From Roseovarius gaetbuli (GTDB lineage: Bacteria; Pseudomonadota; Alphaproteobacteria; Rhodobacterales; Rhodobacteraceae): 64,000 nt of DNA. Below the pieces are notes generated by a model that saw nothing but the letters and a program-made list of their open reading frames with translations, was not told the origin of the DNA and searched no databases. This document shows, one piece after another, positions 9,820 through 17,788 of the stretch. A program made the position numbers and the translations under genes. Location of the stretch: assembly GCF_900172365.1 (NCBI RefSeq), contig NZ_FWFJ01000014.1, positions 1 to 64,000 on the forward strand, in the 5' to 3' direction. Positions within the stretch are counted from its first letter, which is position 1. Every line of letters begins with the position of its first letter.

Positions 9820-10473
9820 GTGGGCCTGAGCGAGATCAAACAGCGCGTGCATAAAGCCGAGGCCGAGGCCGGGCGTGCCCCCGGAAGCGTGACCCTGATC
9901 GCTGTCTCCAAGGTACAGCCCGATGCGCGCGTCGAGGCGGTTCTTGAAGAGGGCCACCGCACATTCGGCGAAAACCGCGTGCAGGAGGCGGCCGGCAAAT
10001 GGCCCGGCTTTCGCGAGCGTTTTGACGGGATCGACCTGCACCTGATCGGCCCGCTTCAGACCAACAAGGCGCGTCAGGCGTTTGATCTGTTTCAGGCGAT
10101 CCACTCGGTTGACCGCCCCAAGCTGGCCCAGACCATTGCCCGGCTCGCGCAGGAGGTCGGCCATTGCCCCGATCTGTTCCTTCAGGTCAACACCGGCGAA
10201 GAAAACCAGAAAGTCGGCGTTCTGCCCGCTGACGCGGATGCCTTCGTGGCCGACTGCCGCGCGCTTGATCTGCCGGTCAAGGGCCTGATGTGCATCCCGC
10301 CGGTCGACGAAGAACCAAGCCTGCACTTCGCGCTTCTGGCCAAGATGGCGGCGCGCAACGATCTAAGCGGTCTGTCGATGGGCATGAGCGGCGATTTCGA
10401 GCGCGCGATTGCCCTCGGCGCCACCCATATCCGGGTCGGCAGCGCGATCTTCGGCGAACGCGACTACGGCTAG
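9820..10473 (+). CDS. yggS: YggS/PROSC-family PLP-binding protein
   Basis: A 217-residue pyridoxal-phosphate-binding protein of the YggS/PLPBP family, involved in vitamin B6 homeostasis rather than catalysis. Visible hallmarks are LIAVSKVQP with the PLP lysine, the GENRVQEAAGKW segment, HLIGPLQTNKAR, FLQVNTGEENQKVG, and the phosphate-binding LSMGMSGDFERAI plus IRVGSAIFGER. The start is GTG at 9820, with AAAGGA 8 bases upstream; the nearby ATG is out of frame. The stop overlaps the convergent L,D-transpeptidase-like gene by four bases. Confidence 0.95.
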   Translation: MGLSEIKQRVHKAEAEAGRAPGSVTLIAVSKVQPDARVEAVLEEGHRTFGENRVQEAAGKWPGFRERFDGIDLHLIGPLQTNKARQAFDLFQAIHSVDRPKLAQTIARLAQEVGHCPDLFLQVNTGEENQKVGVLPADADAFVADCRALDLPVKGLMCIPPVDEEPSLHFALLAKMAARNDLSGLSMGMSGDFERAIALGATHIRVGSAIFGERDYG

Positions 10474-10967
10474 CCCCTGACGATTAACCGCGTCCTCTCG
10501 GTGATCTGCCCGGCAATCCGGCGCAGGTGATCCGGGCGCAGCCCGATACACCCCGCCGTCGGATAACCCGGTCGCCGCCAGCGATGGATGAAGATGCACG
10601 ACCCCCGCCCCGGCACCGCCTCGGGCCAGTTCCAATCCGTGATCAACACCAGATCATAAAGCGGGTCGCCCCGGCGCAACGCCTCATGACTATGAGGATA
10701 GGGCGCGCGCACCATCAGGTTATAGTCTTCATGGCCCGGATCATCCGACCAAAGATCGCCGGGGCCAATCGGCACCGCCCATTTGGCGGGCCGCGCCATG
10801 CGATCGGGCCGATACAGCATACCCACAATCCGGTGCACCCCGACCGGCGTCGCCCCGTCGCCCTCGCGCTTGCGCGCAGAAATCCCACCCAGCCCGATGG
10901 TACAGGGATACCGCATCCCGCGAAATCGCAGGCCAAGCGGGCTCAGGAAAAGATCATCAGGCGTCAT
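10470..10967 (-). CDS. L,D-transpeptidase (YkuD-type) family protein
   Basis: 165 residues of the YkuD-like L,D-transpeptidase fold (ErfK-like short type). The catalytic histidine/cysteine pair is visible as SCIFIHRWRRPGYPTAGCIG, matching the H-x-S/T-x-GC-type signature with Cys in AGCIGL. No signal peptide is seen, which is typical of the short family, whose members act either after export by an unknown route or in other roles. Chosen start is ATG 10967; a TTG 18 bases upstream is in frame. Peptidoglycan cross-linking is family knowledge, not shown here. Confidence 0.88.
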   Translation of the reverse strand: MTPDDLFLSPLGLRFRGMRYPCTIGLGGISARKREGDGATPVGVHRIVGMLYRPDRMARPAKWAVPIGPGDLWSDDPGHEDYNLMVRAPYPHSHEALRRGDPLYDLVLITDWNWPEAVPGRGSCIFIHRWRRPGYPTAGCIGLRPDHLRRIAGQITERTRLIVRG

Positions 10968-11033
10968 CCGCTCATTTTGTCGCAAATCCCCGCATAGGGA
11001 AAGCCGCGACAGCCCTTCTTTTCAAAAGCCTGA

Positions 11034-11056
11034 CTTTCATCTTTCCATAAATACTC
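11034..11056. repeat. Roseobacter-type intergenic motif (partial)
   Basis: The stretch reading TTTCATCTTTCCATAAATAC resembles a short motif that recurs in intergenic regions of many roseobacters, where it usually continues into a C-rich palindrome. Here it stops at ACTCAAATCC without the palindrome. A related element lies at 53770-53827. The assignment rests on memory of the motif, not on a search. Confidence 0.4.
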
Positions 11057-11154
11057 AAATCCTCAGTCGGCCGCGCGCGATTCCGACTGTGGCAAGGCGC
11101 GCCCGCTGCGCCTATACTACTTCGAGTGGGGGCTTTGCGGGACATCGGAACGAT

Positions 11155-14049
11155 ATGAATTGGATGCGGATTTTCATCACCGGGCTTGCCATGCTGACGG
11201 CCGCCCCGGCCCTCGCCGAGCGCGACAGCGTGAAAAGCTATATTTTCGGCAATAGCCTGATCAATCACCTAAGCGACAGCCCCGGCACGGCCGTGCCCTA
11301 TTGGCTTGGCCAACTGGCGCGCGCGGATGGCAAAACTTTTGCAACTTCGGGGCAATGGGGCTTTCTGCGCGACTTTGCCGATCTGCCGCCCAAACCCAAC
11401 TGGTCCTTTCCCGGCGTGACCTCGGCGGGCACCCCGCGTGCCGGTGCCGGGTTTGACACGGTGATGATCAGCCCGGCGAATTTCATTCAATATCAGGCTC
11501 CCGATGCCGCCTTTGAGGGCGATAATCCCGACGCCCAAAGCCCGCTCTCCGCGACGCTCAAGGTGCTTGACTGGACCCAAGAGGCCTGGCCCGGCGCGCG
11601 CGTCATGATTTACGAGGGCTGGCCCGATATGGGCGGCTTTGCCCGCAATTTCCCACCCTCCAAGCGTGGTTTGCGCCGTTGGCACGCTCATGCAACGGGG
11701 GACTATCGCGACTGGTATGACAGCTATGTCATGGCACTGCGTGCCGCGCGCCGCGACGTGGATGTGACGCTCGTGCCGGTCTCGTCGATCCTGTCGGGGC
11801 TGCAAACCGGGCTTTTGTCCGATGTGCCCGTAGGCGCACTTTTCACCGACAATGCGCCGCATGGCACCGATACGCTCTATTTCCTCGCCGCCCTCGTCAC
11901 CTATGGCGCGTTTTACGAGGCCCCGGCGCCCAAGGGATTTGATCTGCCCGACACGCTGCACCCGCTGGTGCGCGAGAGGTATCCGCAGATCGTCGACGAT
12001 ATCTCAAAAGCCCTTGGGCTAGCCCCCGAGCAGGCAAATGCCGCTGCCGCGGGTCGGCAAACGGCAAGTACCACCCTGCCCGGCATCGGGGTTCAGTCTC
12101 CAAGCCTCGGGATGGGCCTGAATGGTGTGTCGGACTGGTCAAGCCAGCACCCGTTTCTTGACGTGATGAAAACCGCGCGCCCCTGGATCGGCCATAGCAC
12201 CGAGGACTGGGGCGCATTCACCACCGAAGCCCTGCGCGCGGGGGGCTATCTTGACGCCAATGGCTGGCCGCTTGCGATCCCCGAGGGTGCGCGTGCGCTT
12301 GAGTCCTTCATCCTGACCGATCAACCAACCGGGGCCAGCCATCTCAATGGTCGCTATCTTTTGCGCTATGACGGCGATGGCGTGATCCGGGTGACCGGGC
12401 GGGCCGATAATGTGCGCTATAATTATCGCCTCCGCGAGGTCCGCTTTGATGTGACACCCGGTGACGGGCCGGTCGCACTCAGCCTGCTGAAAACCAATCC
12501 TGATGATCCGCTGCGCAACATCACGATCATACGCGAGGACCAACTGGCGTTGAGCGACCTTGGCGTGATCTTCAACCCGCTCTGGCTTGATCGTATCGCC
12601 GATATGCGGGTGCTGCGGTTCATGGACTGGATGTTCACCAACGGCTCGGTTCAGATTACATGGGATGATCGGCCCACCCTGAGCGATGCAAGCTATGTCT
12701 GGCGCGGCGTCCCGGTCGAGGTGATGGTCGCACTTGCCAATGAGGTAGGCGCCGATCCGTGGTTCAACATGCCCCACGCCGCCGATGATGCCTATATGCG
12801 CGCCTTTGCCGAATTGGTGCGCGATCACCTTGATCCTGCCCTGCGCGCGCATGTGGAATATTCCAACGAGGTCTGGAATTTCATCTTTCCTCAGGCGGTC
12901 TGGGCGCGCGACGCCGCAACCGCGCTTTGGGGGGAAGAGGCGGGCGAAGATGGCTGGATTCAATTCACCGGCCTGCGCGGCGCGCAAATGTCGGCGATCT
13001 GGCGCGAGGTTTATGGCGACGGCGCCGATAGGCGGCTGGCGATGGTCGCCGCCACCCATACCGGCTGGCCCGGCTTGGAAGAGCCGCTCTTGCAGGCGCC
13101 CTTGGCGATCAAGGCCGGACAGTTGAAACAGCCCCCCGCCGAGGCCTTTGATGCCTATGCGGTCACCGGCTATTTCGGTCATGATCTGGGCGGTAAAGAC
13201 ACCGTAGAGAGGGTTCTGTCATGGATCGCGGCAAGTCGCGCCGTGGCCGAAGCCAAGACCTTTGAGACCGGGCTATCGGGCGCGGCGCGCGAGGCCTATC
13301 TTGAGGCGCATGCAAGCGATCTTGCCTATGATCTGGCGGCGGCAAGCCTGCGGCAGGGATCGTTTCGCGAGCTGCTGCAAGAGCTTTTGCCCTATCACGC
13401 CGAAGTCGCCCGCCGCCATGAGCTGCGCCTTGTGATGTACGAAGGCGGAAGCCATGTGACCGGCCGTGGCACGGCGGTGGACAACGAAGCGCTGACCCGC
13501 TTCTTTACCGCGTTCAATTACACCTCGCAGATGGGTGCGCTTTATGACGACCTTTTGACCGGCTGGTCAAAGGCGGGCGGCACCCTGTTCAACGCCTTCG
13601 TCGATGTCGCCGCCCCCTCGAAATGGGGAAGCTGGGGCGCGCTGCGCCATCTCAACGACACCAACCCGCGATGGGACGCCTTGATGCGCGCCAATAAAAC
13701 CGCCCCCGAATGGGCAGATCCTCGCGCGCCGGATGCGTTTTTGAAGGGGATAACACGGCAGGCAGGCGAGAGCGGCGCGACGCTAAATGGCACCGCCAAG
13801 GCCGATATCCTGTTGGGCGGCGCGGGGGATGATACCCTGCGCGGACATGGCGGCAATGACCGCCTGCATGGCGGCGCGGGGCGTGATCTTGCGATCCTGA
13901 CCGGCGCGCGCGCCGATTTCACAAGCCGACGCGACGGCCCCCGCGTGATCCTGAAAGGGCCGGATGGCGAGGTCACGCTTGTCGCGATTGAGGCCGTGGA
14001 ATTCACCGCAGAGCCGGGTGCAGAGCACGCCCTTAACGATCTGATGTAA
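11155..14049 (+). CDS. Secreted SGNH-like / glycoside hydrolase-like protein with RTX repeats
   Basis: 964 residues with a Sec-type signal peptide (cleavage likely after APALA, residue about 22). Residues 25-290 look like an SGNH/GDSL hydrolase: block I as IFGNSLINH and a C-terminal DNAPHGTD. Residues 320-880 resemble a clan-A glycoside hydrolase barrel: Asn-Glu of VEYSNEVWN puts the putative acid/base at E572, and MYEGGSH puts the putative nucleophile at E763. Residues 885-910 carry nonapeptide RTX repeats (GGAGDDTLRGHGGNDRLHGG) that bind calcium. It sits at the edge of the polysaccharide cluster and could trim or deacylate that polymer. A Sec signal together with RTX repeats is unusual, since RTX proteins normally leave by type I secretion. 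Catalytic assignments are inferred from motifs only. Confidence 0.75.
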   Translation: MNWMRIFITGLAMLTAAPALAERDSVKSYIFGNSLINHLSDSPGTAVPYWLGQLARADGKTFATSGQWGFLRDFADLPPKPNWSFPGVTSAGTPRAGAGFDTVMISPANFIQYQAPDAAFEGDNPDAQSPLSATLKVLDWTQEAWPGARVMIYEGWPDMGGFARNFPPSKRGLRRWHAHATGDYRDWYDSYVMALRAARRDVDVTLVPVSSILSGLQTGLLSDVPVGALFTDNAPHGTDTLYFLAALVTYGAFYEAPAPKGFDLPDTLHPLVRERYPQIVDDISKALGLAPEQANAAAAGRQTASTTLPGIGVQSPSLGMGLNGVSDWSSQHPFLDVMKTARPWIGHSTEDWGAFTTEALRAGGYLDANGWPLAIPEGARALESFILTDQPTGASHLNGRYLLRYDGDGVIRVTGRADNVRYNYRLREVRFDVTPGDGPVALSLLKTNPDDPLRNITIIREDQLALSDLGVIFNPLWLDRIADMRVLRFMDWMFTNGSVQITWDDRPTLSDASYVWRGVPVEVMVALANEVGADPWFNMPHAADDAYMRAFAELVRDHLDPALRAHVEYSNEVWNFIFPQAVWARDAATALWGEEAGEDGWIQFTGLRGAQMSAIWREVYGDGADRRLAMVAATHTGWPGLEEPLLQAPLAIKAGQLKQPPAEAFDAYAVTGYFGHDLGGKDTVERVLSWIAASRAVAEAKTFETGLSGAAREAYLEAHASDLAYDLAAASLRQGSFRELLQELLPYHAEVARRHELRLVMYEGGSHVTGRGTAVDNEALTRFFTAFNYTSQMGALYDDLLTGWSKAGGTLFNAFVDVAAPSKWGSWGALRHLNDTNPRWDALMRANKTAPEWADPRAPDAFLKGITRQAGESGATLNGTAKADILLGGAGDDTLRGHGGNDRLHGGAGRDLAILTGARADFTSRRDGPRVILKGPDGEVTLVAIEAVEFTAEPGAEHALNDLM

Positions 14050-15280
14050 TCGCGCGGCGCGCGCCCTCGATCAGGGTCTCGGCGCCAAGGGACGAGCGGA
14101 AATGAGCCACGACCCGGCGCCGCCCCGCCTCTGACAAAGCCGCACAAAGCGCGGGATCACCCGCCAAAGCGGCAATCGCATCGGCAAGCATTTCCGGCTC
14201 TTTCGGGGGCACAAGCATGCCGTCCTTGCCGTGGGTGATAAGCTCTCGCACACCGCCCGCATCGGTGCCGATGGTCGGCACGCCACAGGCCATCGCCTCC
14301 ATATAGGCAACGCCAAGCGGTTCGTGCCAGCTTGCCAACACAAAGACATCCGCCGCCAAAAGATGACGGCGCACCTCGGCGGCACTTATCGCGCCCAACA
14401 GGCGGGCGTTCTGGCCAAGGCCAAGACCGTCAAGATGCGCCTGAAGCGCCTGATGATAGCCCGCGCCGCCGGCGTCATCCTCGCCCGCGATATCAAGCTC
14501 GACCTCGATACCGCGATCCCGCAGGATACGCAGCGCGCTCAGCAGGTCCTGATGGCCCTTGACCACATTGAGCCGCCCACAGGCAAAAAGCCGCAACGGC
14601 GCGCCGGGTTTGGGCGGGATGTAGGGCGCGCTGCGTTTGAAATCTTGCGTATCGACGCCCATCGGCTGAATCATGACGTCGCGCGGAAGGTCGGGGCCAA
14701 GCACCGCCTCGGCCTCGGCCAGCAATTTGCGGGTGATGATCGTGGCAAAGCTGGCATGGCGCCACTTGAAGCCCTGACCGGGGCCATAATCGGACATCGG
14801 CCCATGCAGCGTCAGGCTAAAACTCGGCCCGCCCATCCGCCGGGCAAGCGCACAGATCAGCGCGGCGCGACCACAGGAATGCGCGTGCACATGCTCAATT
14901 CCACGCGCCCGGCACTCGGCCATCAAGCGGTGCGCTGCGGGAAGGCAGATCAGGGCATCGCGCAAGAACGCCGTGCCGCCACCCTCGCCCAGAATATCAC
15001 GCAGAATATCCCCCCAAGGCGCACGCAACAGGCCCGCAACCGCAGGAATCGGCGCGATTTCACCGAGGTACGTGGTGCGCGCCATCGCCTCTTTTGACCA
15101 GTCATGCGAAATCAGACCCGGCGGCGGCGGGCGGGTGCTGAACAACGTCGCCTCAACCCCGAGCCGCGCCAGATCGGCCAGTTCGCGCCAGAAAAAGATA
15201 TGCGTCTGGCCCGGAAACTGGGGCACGAGATAGCCAAGTTTCAGCGGCGCATCCTGTTTTGTCGGCGGGAATTCTGGCAT
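14033..15280 (-). CDS. GT4 family glycosyltransferase
   Basis: 415 residues, GT-B fold, retaining GT4 type as in colanic-acid-like WcaL proteins. N-terminal domain: LGYLVPQFPGQTHIFFWREL; middle: HVHAHSCGRAALICALA and SFSLTLHGP; C-terminal domain: LFACGRLNVVKGHQDLLSAL and the EX7E donor motif in HEPLGVAYMEAMACGVPTIG. A longer open frame reaches 15952, but the extension is antisense to the next gene; the MPEFPPTK start at 15280 fits the family. It overlaps the RTX-protein stop by 17 bases convergently and is divergent from the GT2 gene at 15380. Confidence 0.88.
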   Translation of the reverse strand: MPEFPPTKQDAPLKLGYLVPQFPGQTHIFFWRELADLARLGVEATLFSTRPPPPGLISHDWSKEAMARTTYLGEIAPIPAVAGLLRAPWGDILRDILGEGGGTAFLRDALICLPAAHRLMAECRARGIEHVHAHSCGRAALICALARRMGGPSFSLTLHGPMSDYGPGQGFKWRHASFATIITRKLLAEAEAVLGPDLPRDVMIQPMGVDTQDFKRSAPYIPPKPGAPLRLFACGRLNVVKGHQDLLSALRILRDRGIEVELDIAGEDDAGGAGYHQALQAHLDGLGLGQNARLLGAISAAEVRRHLLAADVFVLASWHEPLGVAYMEAMACGVPTIGTDAGGVRELITHGKDGMLVPPKEPEMLADAIAALAGDPALCAALSEAGRRRVVAHFRSSLGAETLIEGARRAITSDR

Positions 15281-15379
15281 CTGCTGTTTCGCTTTTGAAA
15301 GGTTTGCTAAATAGGGGCTTAGCACAGGACGCGCAGGCGCATAAAGTTTGCGCAAGAAAGAATTGGAAACCCTCTGTTG

Positions 15380-16222
15380 ATGGATCACGCCAAACCCGCG
15401 CTGAGCGTCATCATCCCCGCCCATAACGAGGCCGGGTTGATCGGGCCCTGCCTTGATGCGCTTTTGGCCTCGGATTGGGCCGGGGGCGGGGTCGAGGTGA
15501 TCGTCGTCGCCAATGGCTGCACCGACGCGACCGTGCCCGAGGCCGAAACCCGGCGCGCGCCCACAGAGGCGCGGGGCTGGCACTTGCAGGTGCTTGATCT
15601 TGCTCAGGGCAGCAAACCCGGCGCCCTCAACGCCGGCGAGCGGGCGGCGACGGGTCGGGTGCTTGCCTATCTTGATGCCGACGTAGAGGTGACGCCGCCC
15701 CTGTTGGCCCAGATCGCACAGGTTCTGAGCGGCACGGACCCGGCCTATGCCAGCGGGCAGGTGATCATTCCGCCGCCGCAAACCGCCTTTAGCCGCACCT
15801 ATGCGCGGTTTTACCGACAGGTGCCGTTCTTTCACCATGGCGTTCCGGGATGCGGGTTTTTTGCCATGAACCGCAGCGCGCGGGCGCGGTGGGACGATTG
15901 GCCCGGTATCATTTCGGATGATACATTTGCGCGGTTGAATTTTGCCCCTCAAGAACGCACCGCGGTCAAAGCCGGGTATCGCTGGCCCCTCGTCGAGGGG
16001 TTTGGCGCGCTTGTCAAAGTGCGGCGCAGACAGGATCGCGGCGTCGCCGAACTTGCCGAGGCCTATCCCGCGCTTTTGGCCAATGACGATAGCCGCCCCT
16101 CGGGGCGTGACTGGATCATCGGCGCGGCGCGCCGCGCGCCGCTGGCGTTTCTGGCCTATGTCGCCGTCGCGCTTGCCGTGCGCATGGGCAAAGGCAGCGG
16201 CGAATGGACACGCGGGCGCTAA
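15380..16222 (+). CDS. GT2 family glycosyltransferase
   Basis: 280 residues, GT-A fold. Visible motifs are LSVIIPAHNEAGLIGPCLDA at the N-terminus, VIVVANGCTDAT, GSKPGALNAGE, and the metal-binding DxD as AYLDADVEV. The acceptor-side motif is atypical (IISDDTFARLNF), like the group that includes transferases acting in exopolysaccharide assembly. The C-terminus has one hydrophobic stretch. ATG 15380 is preceded in frame by a TTG at 15377. First gene of the plus-strand run that continues with the flippase and the PKS block. Confidence 0.87.
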   Translation: MDHAKPALSVIIPAHNEAGLIGPCLDALLASDWAGGGVEVIVVANGCTDATVPEAETRRAPTEARGWHLQVLDLAQGSKPGALNAGERAATGRVLAYLDADVEVTPPLLAQIAQVLSGTDPAYASGQVIIPPPQTAFSRTYARFYRQVPFFHHGVPGCGFFAMNRSARARWDDWPGIISDDTFARLNFAPQERTAVKAGYRWPLVEGFGALVKVRRRQDRGVAELAEAYPALLANDDSRPSGRDWIIGAARRAPLAFLAYVAVALAVRMGKGSGEWTRGR

Positions 16223-16254
16223 TGCCCTGCGATTTCAATGGATTCGCCGCAGAA

Positions 16255-16274
16255 CTGCCGTAATGCTACGGCAG
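16255..16274. other. Perfect 8-bp inverted repeat upstream of flippase
   Basis: CTGCCGTA and TACGGCAG flank a 4-base loop, about 50 bases upstream of the flippase start. No T-run follows, so it is more likely an operator or mRNA hairpin than a terminator. Confidence 0.45.
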
Positions 16275-16324
16275 ATCGGTGCGGGGTCGCCATCAAGGTC
16301 AAGACGGGGTTTAGAGTGCGCGTT

Positions 16325-17683
16325 ATGACGCAGGTTTTCTCAGGAGACGGGCTTTTGGCTCGGGCGATGCGCTCTTCGGCGCTGACCGTGGCAAGCTTTG
16401 GCAGCTCGCAGGTGCTCCGGCTTGCCTCGAACCTGATCCTCGCGCGGCTGTTGTTTCCCGAGGCCTTCGGCATCATGGCGATTGTCAGCGTGATCATCCA
16501 AGGCCTGATGCAGTTTTCTGATGTCGGCGTCAGCCCGGCCATCATGCAGAGCAAACGCGGCGATGATCCGGATTTCCTAAACACCGCCTGGACCATTCAG
16601 ATGATGCGCGGGATCGGCCTCTGGCTGGCGGCCTGTGCCCTGGCCTGGCCGGTGGCGCAGATCTACGACGCGCCCCTCCTGCTTCAGCTTTTGCCAGTCG
16701 CGGGGCTGTCCCTGCTGATCACCGGGTTCAACCCGACGCGGCTTGACAGCGCCAAGCGGCATTTGCGCTTTGGCCGGGTGACGGCGATAGATTTCGCCGT
16801 GCAGATCGCGGGCATTCTGGCCGCCGTTGGGCTTGCCTGGTGGCTTCAATCGGTCTGGGCGCTGGTGATTTCAGGGCTAATCAGCGCGCTTGTGGGGCTG
16901 GTGCTCTACTGGGTGTTTCTGCCCGGTCCGGGCAACCGCGTGCGGTGGGAAAAGCCCGCCGCGCAAGAGCTTGTCAATTTCGGAAAATGGATTTTCCTGA
17001 GTACGATCTGCGGCTTTCTGTTCAACCAGGCGGATAAGCTTATCCTTGGCAAATACCTTAGTTTCTCGGTCTTTGGCGTCTATAACATCGGGTTTTTCCT
17101 GGCCTCTTTCCCGATGCTTCTGGGCAATATGCTGACCTGGCGGCTGCTGATCCCGATCTACCGCGAATTGCCACCCGGCGAGAGCCCCGAGAACTTTGCC
17201 AAGCTCAGACGGATGCGCTTTGCCGTCACGCTTGCGCTTTTGGCGCTTGTGGCGATCTTTGCGCTTTTGGGGGTCTGGCTTATCGGGGTGATGTATGATG
17301 ATCGCTATGAAATGGCCGACGCGGTGGTGGTCATGATGGCAGTCATGCAAATCCCGCAGATCGTTGTAATGACCTATGATCAGGCCTCGCTTGCCGCCGG
17401 GGATTCGCGCCGCTTTTTCATTCTGACGCTGGCCAAGGCCGTGTTGATGATCACCGCGCTTATCCTTGGCCTTGAATGGGGCGGCTTGATGGGGGCGCTG
17501 ATAAGTTACGGCGTGGCCATGCTTTTTGCCTATCCGGTTGTGGTCTGGCTGGCGCGCCGGATGCGCGCCTGGGATCCGTTGCATGACGCGTCGATGGCGC
17601 TTGTCGGGCTTGGGATCGGGGGGCTGGCGGTTTGGGTCAATCTTGACGCGGTTGCCAATCTGGCGCGTGCGTCGGGGTGGTAA
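16325..17683 (+). CDS. Wzx-type polysaccharide flippase (PST family)
   Basis: 452 residues with about 12 predicted membrane segments and the start pattern of PST/MOP exporters (SSALTVASFGSSQVLRLASN, then LILARLLFPEAFGIMAIVS and ITGFNPTRLDSAKRHLRFGR). Members flip undecaprenyl-linked sugar units across the inner membrane. ATG 16325 is chosen because the open frame further upstream overlaps the inverted repeat and lacks family similarity. It lies 100 bases after the GT2 gene and 105 bases before the PKS gene on the same strand. Whether it exports only sugar or also a polyketide-decorated unit cannot be told from sequence. Confidence 0.88.
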   Translation: MTQVFSGDGLLARAMRSSALTVASFGSSQVLRLASNLILARLLFPEAFGIMAIVSVIIQGLMQFSDVGVSPAIMQSKRGDDPDFLNTAWTIQMMRGIGLWLAACALAWPVAQIYDAPLLLQLLPVAGLSLLITGFNPTRLDSAKRHLRFGRVTAIDFAVQIAGILAAVGLAWWLQSVWALVISGLISALVGLVLYWVFLPGPGNRVRWEKPAAQELVNFGKWIFLSTICGFLFNQADKLILGKYLSFSVFGVYNIGFFLASFPMLLGNMLTWRLLIPIYRELPPGESPENFAKLRRMRFAVTLALLALVAIFALLGVWLIGVMYDDRYEMADAVVVMMAVMQIPQIVVMTYDQASLAAGDSRRFFILTLAKAVLMITALILGLEWGGLMGALISYGVAMLFAYPVVVWLARRMRAWDPLHDASMALVGLGIGGLAVWVNLDAVANLARASGW

Positions 17684-17711
17684 GGCGCAAGGCGGGGGAC
17701 AAAAACTATGG

Positions 17712-17756
17712 TATTGCCAAGGAGTTGCCCCAAATTCTTCGCATTGTTTGGCAATA
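17712..17756 (+). promoter_or_regulatory. Inverted repeat before the PKS gene
   Basis: TATTGCCAA (17712-17720) and TTGGCAATA (17748-17756) form a perfect 9-bp inverted repeat with a 27-base spacer in the 105-base gap before the PKS start. The gap is A+T rich compared with its surroundings. It could be an operator with two half sites or the base of an mRNA stem in the leader. No clear -35/-10 pair was recognised. Confidence 0.45.
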
Positions 17757-17788
17757 TCAAAGCACCTATATTTTAAGCAGTGGATTTG

